Positions 38,157 to 46,970 of a stretch of DNA of 64,000 bases are shown one piece after another (the first letter of the stretch is position 1; each line of letters begins with the position of its first letter). The notes beneath the pieces are model-generated. The model was not told the origin of the DNA and made no database searches. It worked only from the letters and a program-made list of their open reading frames with translations. Both the position numbers and the translations under genes were made by a program. The DNA comes from Treponema brennaborense (lineage in GTDB: Bacteria; Spirochaetota; Spirochaetia; Treponematales; Treponemataceae), in the NCBI GenBank assembly GCA_023666275.1, contig JAMPCJ010000009.1, forward strand, positions 1 through 64,000, in the 5' to 3' direction.

Positions 38157-39730
38157 TTTGCATTCCTATCCGGCAGCGGGCGGGCGTATACTTCTTTTGA
38201 AAATCCGCCCGTCAGATTTTTGTTTTGTTCTGCATACGATGCAACGGCAAAATAATATATTTTTCCGTTTGTAAGACCTGTCAGTTTGTATGATAACGTA
38301 TTTCCTGCGTCGACGGGCGAAACGCCTTCCGCGGCGCTCTGCCCCAAATATTCACCGGGACGTTCGCCGTAATACACAAAATAGCCGCCCGCGGAAGAAT
38401 CTGCCGCCGCCGACCAAGTCAGCGTGACTTCGCCGTCCCCTGCGGCAGCCCGCACTGCAAACGGCGGCACCGGCGGATGCTTTTCCGTGTAGCGTACGAT
38501 TATTTCCGTGACGGCAGGCGTCGTCAGTCCCAGACCGTCGGGATATAATTCCGCCGCAAGCTGGAAATAACGGCCGGAAACATCGGTTATCGGTCCGTTA
38601 AGCGGCAGCGGAACCCATTCCGGCGGAGATTCCGCCCATAAATGAATGTTGTCGCCGCTGCGGACAAACAATTGTATTGCCGTTTGCGGCGGCATTTGCG
38701 TAATGGAACTGATTCCGGTAAGCTCCGCGCCGATTCCGGAAGTTTCCACCGGCATTGTTTCGAATCTGCCGCCTTCCGCGTTGAATCGGTCATATAAACG
38801 CTGTTCCGCGGCGCTGCGTTCTATTCTGATTTCGTCGATGCTGCCGGTAAAATGCGGACACCAGTTTATCGCTGCCGGAATGCCGAATACCGGATCGAGC
38901 CGTTTGCCGCCTTCGCGCTTGTTTTCCGTAACGTATACAATCGCTTCCAAAGAACTGTCTACGTAATATTCCAGGCGGGATATATTTTCGTTGTACACAA
39001 GCGTATGATGCGCCCATTGATTGGGAATAACGGCTTTGTAGCCGGTCAGCTCGACGGTGTTTTCCGACGAATCTTCTCCGGAAAATACATTGACAAACGA
39101 CCAGGAAAGCCGATTGCCGAAAAACGAAGCGGTTATTGTCTGATACTGCGGCACATCCTGAACTTTTTTCGAAGAACGCCAGGAAAAGACGGTTTCTCCG
39201 TTTTCCGCCAGCGACGGCATCAGCCAGAATTCTATCGTAAACGAACCTGACGGACCTTCCGTGCCGAACAGCGTGCCGTCTGTTCCTTTGAGTACCAGTC
39301 CGCCGCTGATGCCGCGGCTCACTCCGGCACTTTTTCCGAAGCGCGTTTTTTCGCTCAGAATGAGCGATGAAGAAACGACTTCGTAATTTCCCGCCGCGTC
39401 GCTTATGCCGAACCCGCCGTTTTCCGTGCCGTCTGCCGGAATTTCCTGCGGTGCTTCGGAATCTTCAAATCCGATCAGCAAGTCTGTGAATTCATCCGGC
39501 TGAAACGTAACGGCGGCAAGCTGCATGGCTTCGTACCCGAAACGCCCCATGCCCGATGTAATGTTTTTTTTGACGGCAAGCTCCTGCCAGCCGTTTTTCC
39601 CGCCGAAAGAAAGCGCCCGTTCGAGTCCCGAAAGCGGCATTGCGGCGCATAAAAAAAAGAAGCCCGCCGCCGAAATAACGATGCGTTTTGCGGCAAATCG
39701 GTGTTGTCTGTGCCGAATTTTTCCTGTCAT
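38153..39730 (-). CDS. Secreted protein with LamG-like and fibronectin type III domains
   Basis: 525 residues starting at ATG 39730. A signal peptide (about residues 14-32, ISAAGFFFLCAAMPLSG) is followed by a jelly-roll LamG/concanavalin-like domain in the middle (GSFTIEFWLMPSLAENGETV, YYVDSSLEAIVYV and IDEIRIERSA). A fibronectin III domain closes the protein (VTLTWSAAADSSAGGYFVYY, LTGLTNGKIYYFAVASY). Such proteins bind glycans or other surface partners. A longer frame to 40045 runs into uvrC on the other strand and is rejected. It is translationally coupled to the TPR gene. Confidence 0.78.
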   Translation of the reverse strand: MTGKIRHRQHRFAAKRIVISAAGFFFLCAAMPLSGLERALSFGGKNGWQELAVKKNITSGMGRFGYEAMQLAAVTFQPDEFTDLLIGFEDSEAPQEIPADGTENGGFGISDAAGNYEVVSSSLILSEKTRFGKSAGVSRGISGGLVLKGTDGTLFGTEGPSGSFTIEFWLMPSLAENGETVFSWRSSKKVQDVPQYQTITASFFGNRLSWSFVNVFSGEDSSENTVELTGYKAVIPNQWAHHTLVYNENISRLEYYVDSSLEAIVYVTENKREGGKRLDPVFGIPAAINWCPHFTGSIDEIRIERSAAEQRLYDRFNAEGGRFETMPVETSGIGAELTGISSITQMPPQTAIQLFVRSGDNIHLWAESPPEWVPLPLNGPITDVSGRYFQLAAELYPDGLGLTTPAVTEIIVRYTEKHPPVPPFAVRAAAGDGEVTLTWSAAADSSAGGYFVYYGERPGEYLGQSAAEGVSPVDAGNTLSYKLTGLTNGKIYYFAVASYAEQNKNLTGGFSKEVYARPLPDRNAK

Positions 39731-39772
39731 TTTCTGTATACCTGAATCTGTTAAAATCATATAATTACCGCT

Positions 39773-41749
39773 ATGAAAAACAATAGTTCCGTCCGGAAAC
39801 AGCTCCACGAAACAGCGCTCAATGCGCCGCTTTCCAGCGGCGTGTATATCTGGCGCGACGAACAAAACACGATTTTGTACATCGGCAAAGCCAGAAACCT
39901 GAAAAACCGCCTTTCGTCGTATTTTTCCGGACAGAAAGACATTAAAACGCGCATACTTGTTTCCCGCGCGTATTCCATAGAATACATCACGACCGGAAAC
40001 GAATACGAAGCGTTTCTGCTGGAAAACACGCTGATAAAAAAACATTCGCCGCGCTTCAATATCGAACTGAAAGACGACAAATCATATCCCGCACTGCGCA
40101 TAACAAACGAAGATTTCCCGCGCGTATTTAAAACGCGGCACATCGTCAAAGATAATTCGCGCTATTACGGTCCGTATCCGAACGTAGCCGCGCTCGATAC
40201 ATTCATCGATACGCTGTACCGTCTGTATCCGCTGCGCCACTGCAAAAAATTCCGCAAACGCAATGCGCCGTGCATGTATTACCATATCGGCAGATGCAGC
40301 GCGCCGTGCTGCGGAAAAATCAGCCGTGAATCCTATACTGAATATATCGATGAAATCAGTTGTTTTCTTGACGAAAAACCGAAAGAAACCGTGCGGAAAC
40401 TGGAAACCCTGATGAAAGAAGCGGCGGCTTCGCTTCGGTTTGAAAAAGCGGCGCGGCTGCGGGACGGCATCGCGGCGGTGAAAATCCTTTATGCGCAGAA
40501 TATTGTCGCCGAATTCAGCGCCGATTCGCGCGATTACATCGGCTACTGGGCGGAAGGACCGCTGGCGAGTTTCATCGTGCTGAAAATGCGGGACGGAAAA
40601 CTGGTTGCGAAAGACACGTACCGAACGCAGACGCTGCGCGAAGACAGCGGCATTATCGCGGAATTTTTCGCCGCGTATTATGCCGAAAAAGAGCAAATCC
40701 CGCCGCGCATCTTTGTGCCGGAAGCGGAAGGACTGGATTTTGCCGTACAGCATATTTCCGAGCAGTTCGGCATACAGCCGGAAATCACCGTTGTCCCGAT
40801 GCGCGATTCTGACGGCGCTTCGTCCGTCTGCTGCGCAGAGGACGGCAGGCCGAATCCGAGTGCGCCGGATGCGGAACAATGCCCGCAGTCGGAACAAAAA
40901 GCGGACAGCTTCGACGGGCGGCAGACTTCGGCACACGACGACATCGCGCCGATTCATGTTTCCGCGATGAACATGGCGCGGAACAACGCGCGCGAGGATA
41001 TTATCCGCCGCATGAGAGAGCGGGGCGACAAGCCGGCAATGGAAGAACTGCGCCGCCTGCTCGATTTGCCGCATCTGCCGGTGCGGATCGAAGGCTTCGA
41101 TATCGCGCATATCGGCGGAAAGTTTCCCGTTGCCAGCCTCATCAGTTTTTACAACGGCAGCCCGGATAAAAAAAATTACCGCTATTTCAGGCTGAAAACG
41201 ACGGACGGCGTTATCGACGATTTCGCGTCTATGCGGGAAGCCGCGGCGCGCAGGTACACCCGCCTGCTGAATGAGCATGCGGAACTGCCCGATCTTATCA
41301 TGATTGACGGCGGCATCGGGCAGGTGAATGCGGTCAAAACCGTGCTGTCGTCGCTGAAGCTTGACATTCCGATTGTCGGGCTTGCGAAACGCGACGAAGA
41401 ATTGTATCTTCCCGGAAACAGCACGCCGATTCGTCTGCCGCGCCGAAGCGATGCTTTGCGGCTTTTGCAGCGCGTCCGCGATGAAACGCATCGTTTCGCC
41501 ACCAAAAACAATCAGAATCTGCGCACGAAAGAAATTACCGCCCAAAAGATTGATGCCGCGCCGCGCGTGTCCGCCGCCGCGAATGCTGCGAACGCCGAAA
41601 ATGCCTTGAATGCCGCTGCCGCGCCGCATAACGGCGCGCCGAACGAACTTCCGCCGTCCGCAAAGGACAGCCGCGCGTACTCTCGGCGTTCCGTCGGCGA
41701 AATGCTTGCTGCGGAAATCAGCAGCGCATTTGCTGATCCGGAACCGTAA
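39773..41749 (+). CDS. uvrC: Excinuclease ABC subunit C lacking the C-terminal HhH domain
   Basis: 658 residues. The GIY-YIG nuclease is at residues 15-95 (SGVYIWRD, ILYIGKARNLKNRL, EAFLLENTLIKKH). A Cys-containing segment (CSAPCCGKISRE) and the UVR UvrB-binding motif follow. The RNase H-like second nuclease includes IEGFDIAHIGG, LIMIDGGIGQVNA and RDETHRFATKNN. Two oddities are present: an insert of about 55 low-complexity residues around residues 345-400, and the absence of the usual tandem helix-hairpin-helix DNA-binding domain. The chain ends instead in an Ala/Asn-rich tail. Other frames of the last 230 bases do not encode the missing domain. Confidence 0.92.
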   Translation: MKNNSSVRKQLHETALNAPLSSGVYIWRDEQNTILYIGKARNLKNRLSSYFSGQKDIKTRILVSRAYSIEYITTGNEYEAFLLENTLIKKHSPRFNIELKDDKSYPALRITNEDFPRVFKTRHIVKDNSRYYGPYPNVAALDTFIDTLYRLYPLRHCKKFRKRNAPCMYYHIGRCSAPCCGKISRESYTEYIDEISCFLDEKPKETVRKLETLMKEAAASLRFEKAARLRDGIAAVKILYAQNIVAEFSADSRDYIGYWAEGPLASFIVLKMRDGKLVAKDTYRTQTLREDSGIIAEFFAAYYAEKEQIPPRIFVPEAEGLDFAVQHISEQFGIQPEITVVPMRDSDGASSVCCAEDGRPNPSAPDAEQCPQSEQKADSFDGRQTSAHDDIAPIHVSAMNMARNNAREDIIRRMRERGDKPAMEELRRLLDLPHLPVRIEGFDIAHIGGKFPVASLISFYNGSPDKKNYRYFRLKTTDGVIDDFASMREAAARRYTRLLNEHAELPDLIMIDGGIGQVNAVKTVLSSLKLDIPIVGLAKRDEELYLPGNSTPIRLPRRSDALRLLQRVRDETHRFATKNNQNLRTKEITAQKIDAAPRVSAAANAANAENALNAAAAPHNGAPNELPPSAKDSRAYSRRSVGEMLAAEISSAFADPEP

Positions 41750-41984
41750 GCCGTTCTCGCGTTTCTTCATGCACTTGCGTCCGAAAAAAAACTTCGCCGC
41801 CCGCCGCATCGCAATCCGCATCGATGCATCGGCGTTTCGCCGCGAGTCGACTGCGCGCCGCCGCATTTTCCGCGGATTGCGTTTCCGCGCTTCCGTGAGC
41901 TGCGGTTTTTGTTTTGCATATTCCGTATTATCGTTTTATGCTTTTTGTGTTATAGTATAAAAACTTGCCAGGAGTTTTTTCAAA

Positions 41985-43364
41985 ATGCTGAATATCATCT
42001 TTTTTTCGGTTATCGCAATTTTGTGCGCCGTCGGCATTATTCTGCTGTCTGTTCTCATCGGGAATTCGAAAAACGCCAAAGCGGCGCTGCTGTCGGAATG
42101 TCTCGAAAATTACGAAAAAAGATTCGGCGCTTACGAAAAAAATCTGAAAGACGAATTCGAACGGAACCGAAAGGAAACGTCAGAGATGAATATTGCCGCG
42201 CGCAAAGAGAATACGGAAAACCTTATGGCGTTTCAGAATTCCGTGAACGGAAAACTCGACACGCTGACGAAAAATACGCATGAAAGTCTTTCGTTAAACC
42301 TTACGCGCTTTATGCAGACGCTTTCCGCGCAAATCGGCACGCTGACGAAAAACACGCAGGAGGCTTTGAACACGCAGCAGGAAAAAGTCCGGGAAAGCCT
42401 GAAATCGATTCAGGATTCGAATGAAAAAAAACTGGAACAAATGCGCGCTACCGTCGACGAAAAGCTTCAGTCGACGCTCGAAAGGCGGCTCACCGGATCG
42501 TTCGAACTCGTTACCAAACAGCTTGAGGCGGTGCAGAAAGGACTCGGCGAAATGCAGAATCTCGCGAGCGACGTGGGCGGGCTTAAGCGCGCACTGACAA
42601 ACGTGAAAAACGCCGGCGTAATGGGAGAAGTTCAGCTCGAAGCCCTGCTGACGCAAATTCTTTCGCCGGAACAGTTTATCAAAAACGCGCATCCGAATCC
42701 GAATAATCCCAAAAAGGTTGTCGAATTCGCGGTGAAGATTCCGTCGAAAACATCCGCCGGAGAATTTATTCTGCTGCCGATTGACTCGAAATATCCTGCC
42801 GAAGTTTGGGACAAGCTCAGCCTTGCTTATGAACATGCGGACAAAGACGAAATCGAAACGCAGAAAAAAGCGCTTGCTGCCGACATAAAAAAAATGGCAA
42901 AAGACATCAAGGAAAAATATATCGAAGTTCCGTATACGACGGACTTCGGATTGCTGTTTCTGCCGTTCGAGGGGCTTTTTGCGGAAGTCATGCGGATGCA
43001 GGGGCTTTTTCAGCGGATTCAGGATGAATGCAAGGTTACGATTGCGGGACCGACGACGCTCGGTGCGTTTTTGAACAGCCTGCAAATGGGCTTCCGCACG
43101 CTTGCCATTCAAAAAGAAACTTCCAAAGTCTGGGAACTGCTCGGCACGATCAAAAGCGAGTTCGGAAAATTCGGCGACATTCTTGCCGCGACAAAGAAAA
43201 AAATCGAGGCGGCGCATTCGGAAATCGAAAAGGCGGAAACCAAAACCCGCGGAATTGAAAAAAAGCTTACGAAAGTCGATGTGCTGCCGCCTGGCGAAAA
43301 AGAACTGCTTGCCGATAATACGCAGACATTGCTGAACGATATGACAGAAGCCGACCCAATCTGA
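41985..43364 (+). CDS. rmuC: RmuC-family DNA recombination protein
   Basis: 459 residues. One N-terminal helix (IIFFSVIAILCAVGIILLSV) is followed by a long coiled coil (about residues 35-190) and then the RmuC nuclease-like domain with GVMGEVQLEALL, LPIDSKYPAEVW and DFGLLFLPFEGLFAEV. In E. coli RmuC limits inversions at short repeats. AGGAG lies 10 nt before the ATG. The 235-nt gap after uvrC contains only a weak TATAGT/TATAAA stretch near 41951-41961. Confidence 0.93.
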   Translation: MLNIIFFSVIAILCAVGIILLSVLIGNSKNAKAALLSECLENYEKRFGAYEKNLKDEFERNRKETSEMNIAARKENTENLMAFQNSVNGKLDTLTKNTHESLSLNLTRFMQTLSAQIGTLTKNTQEALNTQQEKVRESLKSIQDSNEKKLEQMRATVDEKLQSTLERRLTGSFELVTKQLEAVQKGLGEMQNLASDVGGLKRALTNVKNAGVMGEVQLEALLTQILSPEQFIKNAHPNPNNPKKVVEFAVKIPSKTSAGEFILLPIDSKYPAEVWDKLSLAYEHADKDEIETQKKALAADIKKMAKDIKEKYIEVPYTTDFGLLFLPFEGLFAEVMRMQGLFQRIQDECKVTIAGPTTLGAFLNSLQMGFRTLAIQKETSKVWELLGTIKSEFGKFGDILAATKKKIEAAHSEIEKAETKTRGIEKKLTKVDVLPPGEKELLADNTQTLLNDMTEADPI

Positions 43365-43384
43365 AAAGCGCCGCCGTCAACGTT

Positions 43385-44341
43385 ATGGAAAAAAAACAAA
43401 AAGCTGCCAACAACAGAACGCTCACGCTTCAGCCCGAAGAAATCGAATCTTTGAAAGCGGCGCTTATTACCGAAGACAACATCGAAAAAACCGCGGACTT
43501 TGCAAACAAAACATTGAACGGCAATATCATCACGATGCTGCAGTACATTCCCGACAATTTTGCCGATTTAATCATAATCGATCCTCCGTACAATTTGACG
43601 AAAAATTTCAACGGAATGCGTTTTAATTCCCGTTCGGAAAATAATTACGAAGAATATTTGAATTCCTGGTTTCCGAGCGTTTGCGGAAAGCTGAAACACA
43701 ACGGTTCGCTTTATATGTGCGGCGACTGGAAATGCACCGCCTCGCTGCAAAGAGCAATCGAAAAAGAATTGACGATACTGAATCGAATTACCTGGCAGCG
43801 CGAAAAAGGACGCGGCGCAAAATCGAATTGGAAAAACGGAATGGAAGATATCTGGTTCGCCGTAAAAGATCCGCACGATTATTATTTCAATGTCGACGCC
43901 GTGATGCTGAAAAGAAAAGTTCTTGCTCCGTATAAAATCGACGGGCAGCCGAAAGACTGGAACGAAAGCGCCGACGGAAAATTCCGCCTTACGTATCCCT
44001 CGAATTTTTGGGATGATATTTCGGTTCCGTTTTGGTCGATGCCGGAAAACACCGAGCATCCGACGCAGAAGCCGGAAAAACTGTACGCAAAATTGATTTT
44101 GGCGTCTTCAAAAGAAAACGATTTGGTGTTCGATCCTTTTTTGGGCAGCGGAACCACAAGTGTCGTTGCGAAAAAACTGCGGAGAAACTACTGCGGCGTC
44201 GAATTGAACGAAGAATATTGTCTGTGGGCGGAAAAACGGCTGCGCATGGCAGATGCGGATTCTTCGATTCAGGGATATGACGGCGGCGTGTTTTGGGAAA
44301 GAAATACGCTGCACCTGCGCGGAAAAAACCGCAGGGAATAA
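43385..44341 (+). CDS. Orphan DNA methyltransferase, beta-type amino-MTase
   Basis: 318 residues. The catalytic motif IV DPPYNLTKNFNG (about residues 62-73) precedes the AdoMet motif I DPFLGSGTTS (about residues 256-265). That order defines the beta class of N6-adenine/N4-cytosine methyltransferases. DPPY favours N6-adenine but does not prove it. No restriction endonuclease or specificity subunit is adjacent. It follows rmuC by 20 nt. No Shine-Dalgarno is evident. Confidence 0.92.
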   Translation: MEKKQKAANNRTLTLQPEEIESLKAALITEDNIEKTADFANKTLNGNIITMLQYIPDNFADLIIIDPPYNLTKNFNGMRFNSRSENNYEEYLNSWFPSVCGKLKHNGSLYMCGDWKCTASLQRAIEKELTILNRITWQREKGRGAKSNWKNGMEDIWFAVKDPHDYYFNVDAVMLKRKVLAPYKIDGQPKDWNESADGKFRLTYPSNFWDDISVPFWSMPENTEHPTQKPEKLYAKLILASSKENDLVFDPFLGSGTTSVVAKKLRRNYCGVELNEEYCLWAEKRLRMADADSSIQGYDGGVFWERNTLHLRGKNRRE

Positions 44342-44395
44342 AGCCGCCGATCATCAGAGTTGCTCCGAAACTGTAAATAGCGGCAATACAACGTT

Positions 44396-44469
44396 GCCTT
44401 TGCGAGGAGCCGAGCGACGAAGCAATCTATCTTTTATTGCAGATCGCTTCACATTCGTTCGCGATGACA
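44396..44469. repeat. Imperfect palindromic intergenic element
   Basis: The segment GCGAGGAGCCGAGCGACGAA near 44402 and the segment CGCTTCACATTCGTTCGCGA near 44445 are imperfect reverse complements around AATCTATCTTTTATTGCAGAT. It resembles the dispersed elements of the type CATTGCGAGGAGC...GCTTCGCTCGCAATGAC that occur between genes in many genomes. The remainder of the 360-nt gap to the NusG paralogue holds nothing I recognise. Confidence 0.45.
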
Positions 44470-44704
44470 GACTTTGCTGCGGGTTTTGCCTTTAATTTCG
44501 GCTTGCGTGTTATTGATTTTTGCGGTATGGTTGAAAACGGTTTCGGATATGCCGCCGTCCTGCCGCGAATTCGAACTGCGGACTTCAGTGCAGCATCCGG
44601 CTTGCGGGCGGCTGTTTTATCGGCGGAAAAATGTTTTTTGTTTCTATTATAACGCATGAAATTCTGCCGGTATGTTGTTGTATTTTTGAAAATCGGGATT
44701 GTGT

Positions 44705-45232
44705 GTGAAGTTTTATTGCATGATGGTAAAAACCGGTGCGGAACAGCGTTTTTTGAAAACAGCGAAAGATTTGCTGTGCAGCGAATTGTGCGTCGCATAT
44801 TCCGACGCCTGCTTTTATTTTTTCAGAAAGACGCTGAAAACCCGTAAAGGCGTTTTCTATGAATCGCCGCTTTTCCCCGGATATGTGTTTATGAAAACCG
44901 CCGTGTTCGACCGCGCGGCTGTTCCCGCCTTGCTGAAGCGCGCAGAAGGTTTTTATCATTTTCTGCCTTCCAATTCCGACGCCGCAGAACTTTCCGGCAC
45001 CGATTTGGAATATGTCGAAAATTTTTCCGCTTACGGCGAAGTGCTCGGCGCTTCTCAGGCATATTTCGACGAAAACCAAAGAATCGTGATTACCGGCGGT
45101 CCGCTGAAAGGCTTTGCCGGAAATATCATCCGAGTAAACCGCAGAACCAACAGGGTTACGGTCCGCATCGATTTATACGGATCGCCGAAAACCGTGGATC
45201 TGCTGTATGACGAAGTTGCCGCCGAAGAATAA
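44705..45232 (+). CDS. NusG paralogue (LoaP/UpxY/RfaH-like antiterminator)
   Basis: 175 residues starting at GTG 44705 (MKFYCMMVKTGAEQ when initiated). The NGN domain covers residues 1-110, with SPLFPGYVFMKT typical of NusG proteins. A KOW domain follows (ITGGPLKGFAGNIIRVNR). Specialised NusG paralogues placed at the head of long polysaccharide operons promote read-through of those operons. The gene lies just before the EPS regulator and the sugar genes, so this role is likely. TTG 44699 is an alternative start. Confidence 0.85.
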   Translation: MKFYCMMVKTGAEQRFLKTAKDLLCSELCVAYSDACFYFFRKTLKTRKGVFYESPLFPGYVFMKTAVFDRAAVPALLKRAEGFYHFLPSNSDAAELSGTDLEYVENFSAYGEVLGASQAYFDENQRIVITGGPLKGFAGNIIRVNRRTNRVTVRIDLYGSPKTVDLLYDEVAAEE

Positions 45233-45312
45233 CATGCGGCGCATCGTTTGTCGTCTGCCGTTTTGATTTTTTCTGCGCGCAAAATGCTTTCAATGTTCAA
45301 AAAATAAACACC

Positions 45313-45342
45313 TTGACTAACTGCCTGTCGTCGGGTTAGAAT
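45313..45342 (+). promoter_or_regulatory. Strong sigma-70-like promoter before the EPS regulator
   Basis: TTGACT (45313-45318) and TAGAAT (45337-45342) with an 18-bp spacer. It would produce a leader of about 150 nt before the regulator ATG at 45502. Confidence 0.65.
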
Positions 45343-45348
45343 TGCGGC

Positions 45349-45501
45349 TGTAATCGGCTGCGGTTTGTTTACAACGCCTGATAGAGGCATAAACGGACGC
45401 AGCGTCCTTTCTCTCCGCGCCGTGCGGAATGCGCAGTCCGTTGAAAAAAATGCTTTTACGGAACGGGCGGAGCTGTCTGCAAAAATCAAAACAATTCAAA
45501 T
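45349..45501 (+). promoter_or_regulatory. Structured leader RNA, candidate NusG-paralogue recruitment site
   Basis: Two adjacent stem-loops are visible: GCCT-GATAG-AGGC (45376-45388) and GGACG-CAG-CGTCC (45395-45407). LoaP-type factors are known to load at hairpins in operon leaders. That this leader is the target is inference from position. Confidence 0.35.
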
Positions 45502-46032
45502 ATGTATAAATCTTCCGACGGAAAAATTCTCGAAAGCATCCGCCGTACGCTCTGCGCGGATCCGTATGCGAGCCAGCGGACTTTGGCAAAAAACGCGGAA
45601 CTTTCGCTCGGCATGCTGAATGCGGCACTGAAGCGGTTTGCGTCGCGCGGCTGGATTTTGCTCACGAACTTAAATGCCAGAAAAATCAAATATGCGCTGA
45701 CGGAAGAAGGCATGGCGGAACTTGCGCGGCGCAGCAAGGATTTCATTCGCGGTACATTTTCGCTTATCAGCCGATACGACACTTCCATATTGAATGCCGT
45801 GCGCAACGCAAAATTATGCGGAAAGAAACGCGTTGTCCTTCACGGGCAAAGCTATATCGCATTTTTAATTGAATACGCCTGCGCACGCTGCGGAATGGAA
45901 TTCATTGCGTCGTCTTCCGCTGATTTTACGGCAGACGAATGTGTTCTGCATCTTGCCGGAGAATTGACAGAAGCCGGCGAGTTTGCGTCATTCCTGAACC
46001 GCGGCTGCGTGAACGTAATGGATTTGGTGTAA
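45502..46032 (+). CDS. Winged-helix (MarR/EPS-associated type) transcription regulator
   Basis: 176 residues. Residues 8-85 are a winged helix: YASQRTLAKNAELSLGMLNA forms helices 2 and 3, and ALTEEGMAELARR the wing and following helix. Small regulators of this kind are commonly found ahead of exopolysaccharide or LPS loci. Residues 95-170 form a second domain with a possible nucleotide-binding beta-alpha pattern (KKRVVLHGQSYIAFLIEYAC). Last GC-rich gene before the composition drops. Confidence 0.82.
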   Translation: MYKSSDGKILESIRRTLCADPYASQRTLAKNAELSLGMLNAALKRFASRGWILLTNLNARKIKYALTEEGMAELARRSKDFIRGTFSLISRYDTSILNAVRNAKLCGKKRVVLHGQSYIAFLIEYACARCGMEFIASSSADFTADECVLHLAGELTEAGEFASFLNRGCVNVMDLV

Positions 46033-46044
46033 CGGATTTACCGG

Positions 46045-46061
46045 CCCGCTTTTCTGGCGGG
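46045..46061 (+). terminator. Weak hairpin after the regulator gene
   Basis: CCCGC and GCGGG around a 7-nt loop, 12 nt after the stop codon. No T run follows, so it is only a possible pause or attenuator point. Confidence 0.25.
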
Positions 46062-46076
46062 ACGCAGTTTGCTTAT

Positions 46077-46104
46077 TTGCTGCGATTATTCAGGGCATTA
46101 TAAA
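46077..46104 (+). promoter_or_regulatory. Candidate promoter of the rfb genes
   Basis: TTGCTG (46077-46082) and TATAAA (46099-46104) with a 16-bp spacer, 77 nt before rfbF. A second -35-like TTGATA lies at 46118 without a good -10. Confidence 0.4.
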
Positions 46105-46180
46105 TATTCCGCTTTCATTGATATTTGCTGTTCACAGTTTAAAAAATAAATACTTGTAAAATTACTGGAAATAATTAGGT

Positions 46181-46969
46181 ATGAAGACATTGATTTTAGC
46201 AGGCGGAATGGGTACTCGACTGGGAGAAGAAACAAAGCTCATTCCTAAGCCAATGGTAGAAATCGGCGGTTATCCTATTCTATGGCACATAATGAAAATT
46301 TACAGCCACTATGGCTATAACGATTTTATAATTCTCACTGGTTATAAAGGGCATGTAATCAAAGAATTCTTTTTGAATTATTACAACCGCTATAGCGATA
46401 TGACGATTGATCTTTCTAACAATGATGTCCAAATTCACAAAATGCGTACTGAGCCATGGAAAATTACAATGCTTTATACAGGACCTATGACGATGACGGC
46501 AGGGCGTATTCAAAGGGCAAAAGAATACATTGGCAATGAACCATTTCTGCTAACTTATGGAGATGGCGTAAGTAATGTTGATATTGCGAATCTTGTCGAA
46601 TCACACGCAAAGTCAGGAAAATTAGTGACTCTTACAGCTGTAAAACCAGAAGGTCGTTTTGGTACTCTTGATATTGAAACCGGCGGAACTATCAGACAGT
46701 TTCATGAAAAGCCCGCTGATGCATGGATAAATGGCGGTTTTTTTGTTTGTGAGAACAAATCTTTGGATTATATTCCCTTAGAGGCTGATAACATTATGTG
46801 GGAAAGAGAGCCTTTGCAGAATATTGCGAAAGACAAACAATTACATGCATACAAGCATGAAGGCTTTTGGCATCCAATGGATATGCTTAAAGACAAACAA
46901 GATTTGGATAAGCTTTGGGCAACGGAAAAAGCGCCTTGGAATGTATGGAATCATTTTGGAAACAAATAG
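46181..46969 (+). CDS. rfbF: Glucose-1-phosphate cytidylyltransferase
   Basis: 262 residues, the family length. The nucleotide-binding start is LILAGGMGTRLGEETKLIPKP. ITLTGYKGHVIKEFF-like sequence and YGDGVSNVDI, which holds the metal Asp, follow. It makes CDP-glucose from CTP and glucose-1-phosphate, the first step toward CDP-3,6-dideoxysugars. First gene of the low-GC island; the next gene starts one base after its stop. Confidence 0.96.
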   Translation: MKTLILAGGMGTRLGEETKLIPKPMVEIGGYPILWHIMKIYSHYGYNDFIILTGYKGHVIKEFFLNYYNRYSDMTIDLSNNDVQIHKMRTEPWKITMLYTGPMTMTAGRIQRAKEYIGNEPFLLTYGDGVSNVDIANLVESHAKSGKLVTLTAVKPEGRFGTLDIETGGTIRQFHEKPADAWINGGFFVCENKSLDYIPLEADNIMWEREPLQNIAKDKQLHAYKHEGFWHPMDMLKDKQDLDKLWATEKAPWNVWNHFGNK

Positions 46970-46970
46970 A

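Noticed and set aside
39760-39772. TATAAT directly before uvrC as a promoter for a leaderless transcript
   Set aside because: No -35 element at 16-18 bp; kept only as an observation.
41520-41749. A frameshift hiding the UvrC HhH domain
   Set aside because: The other two frames of the segment contain no HhH-like sequence.
40082-41866. 594-codon minus-strand frame opposite uvrC
   Set aside because: Arg/His/Phe-rich product typical of antisense reading of a GC-rich gene; uvrC motifs are unambiguous.
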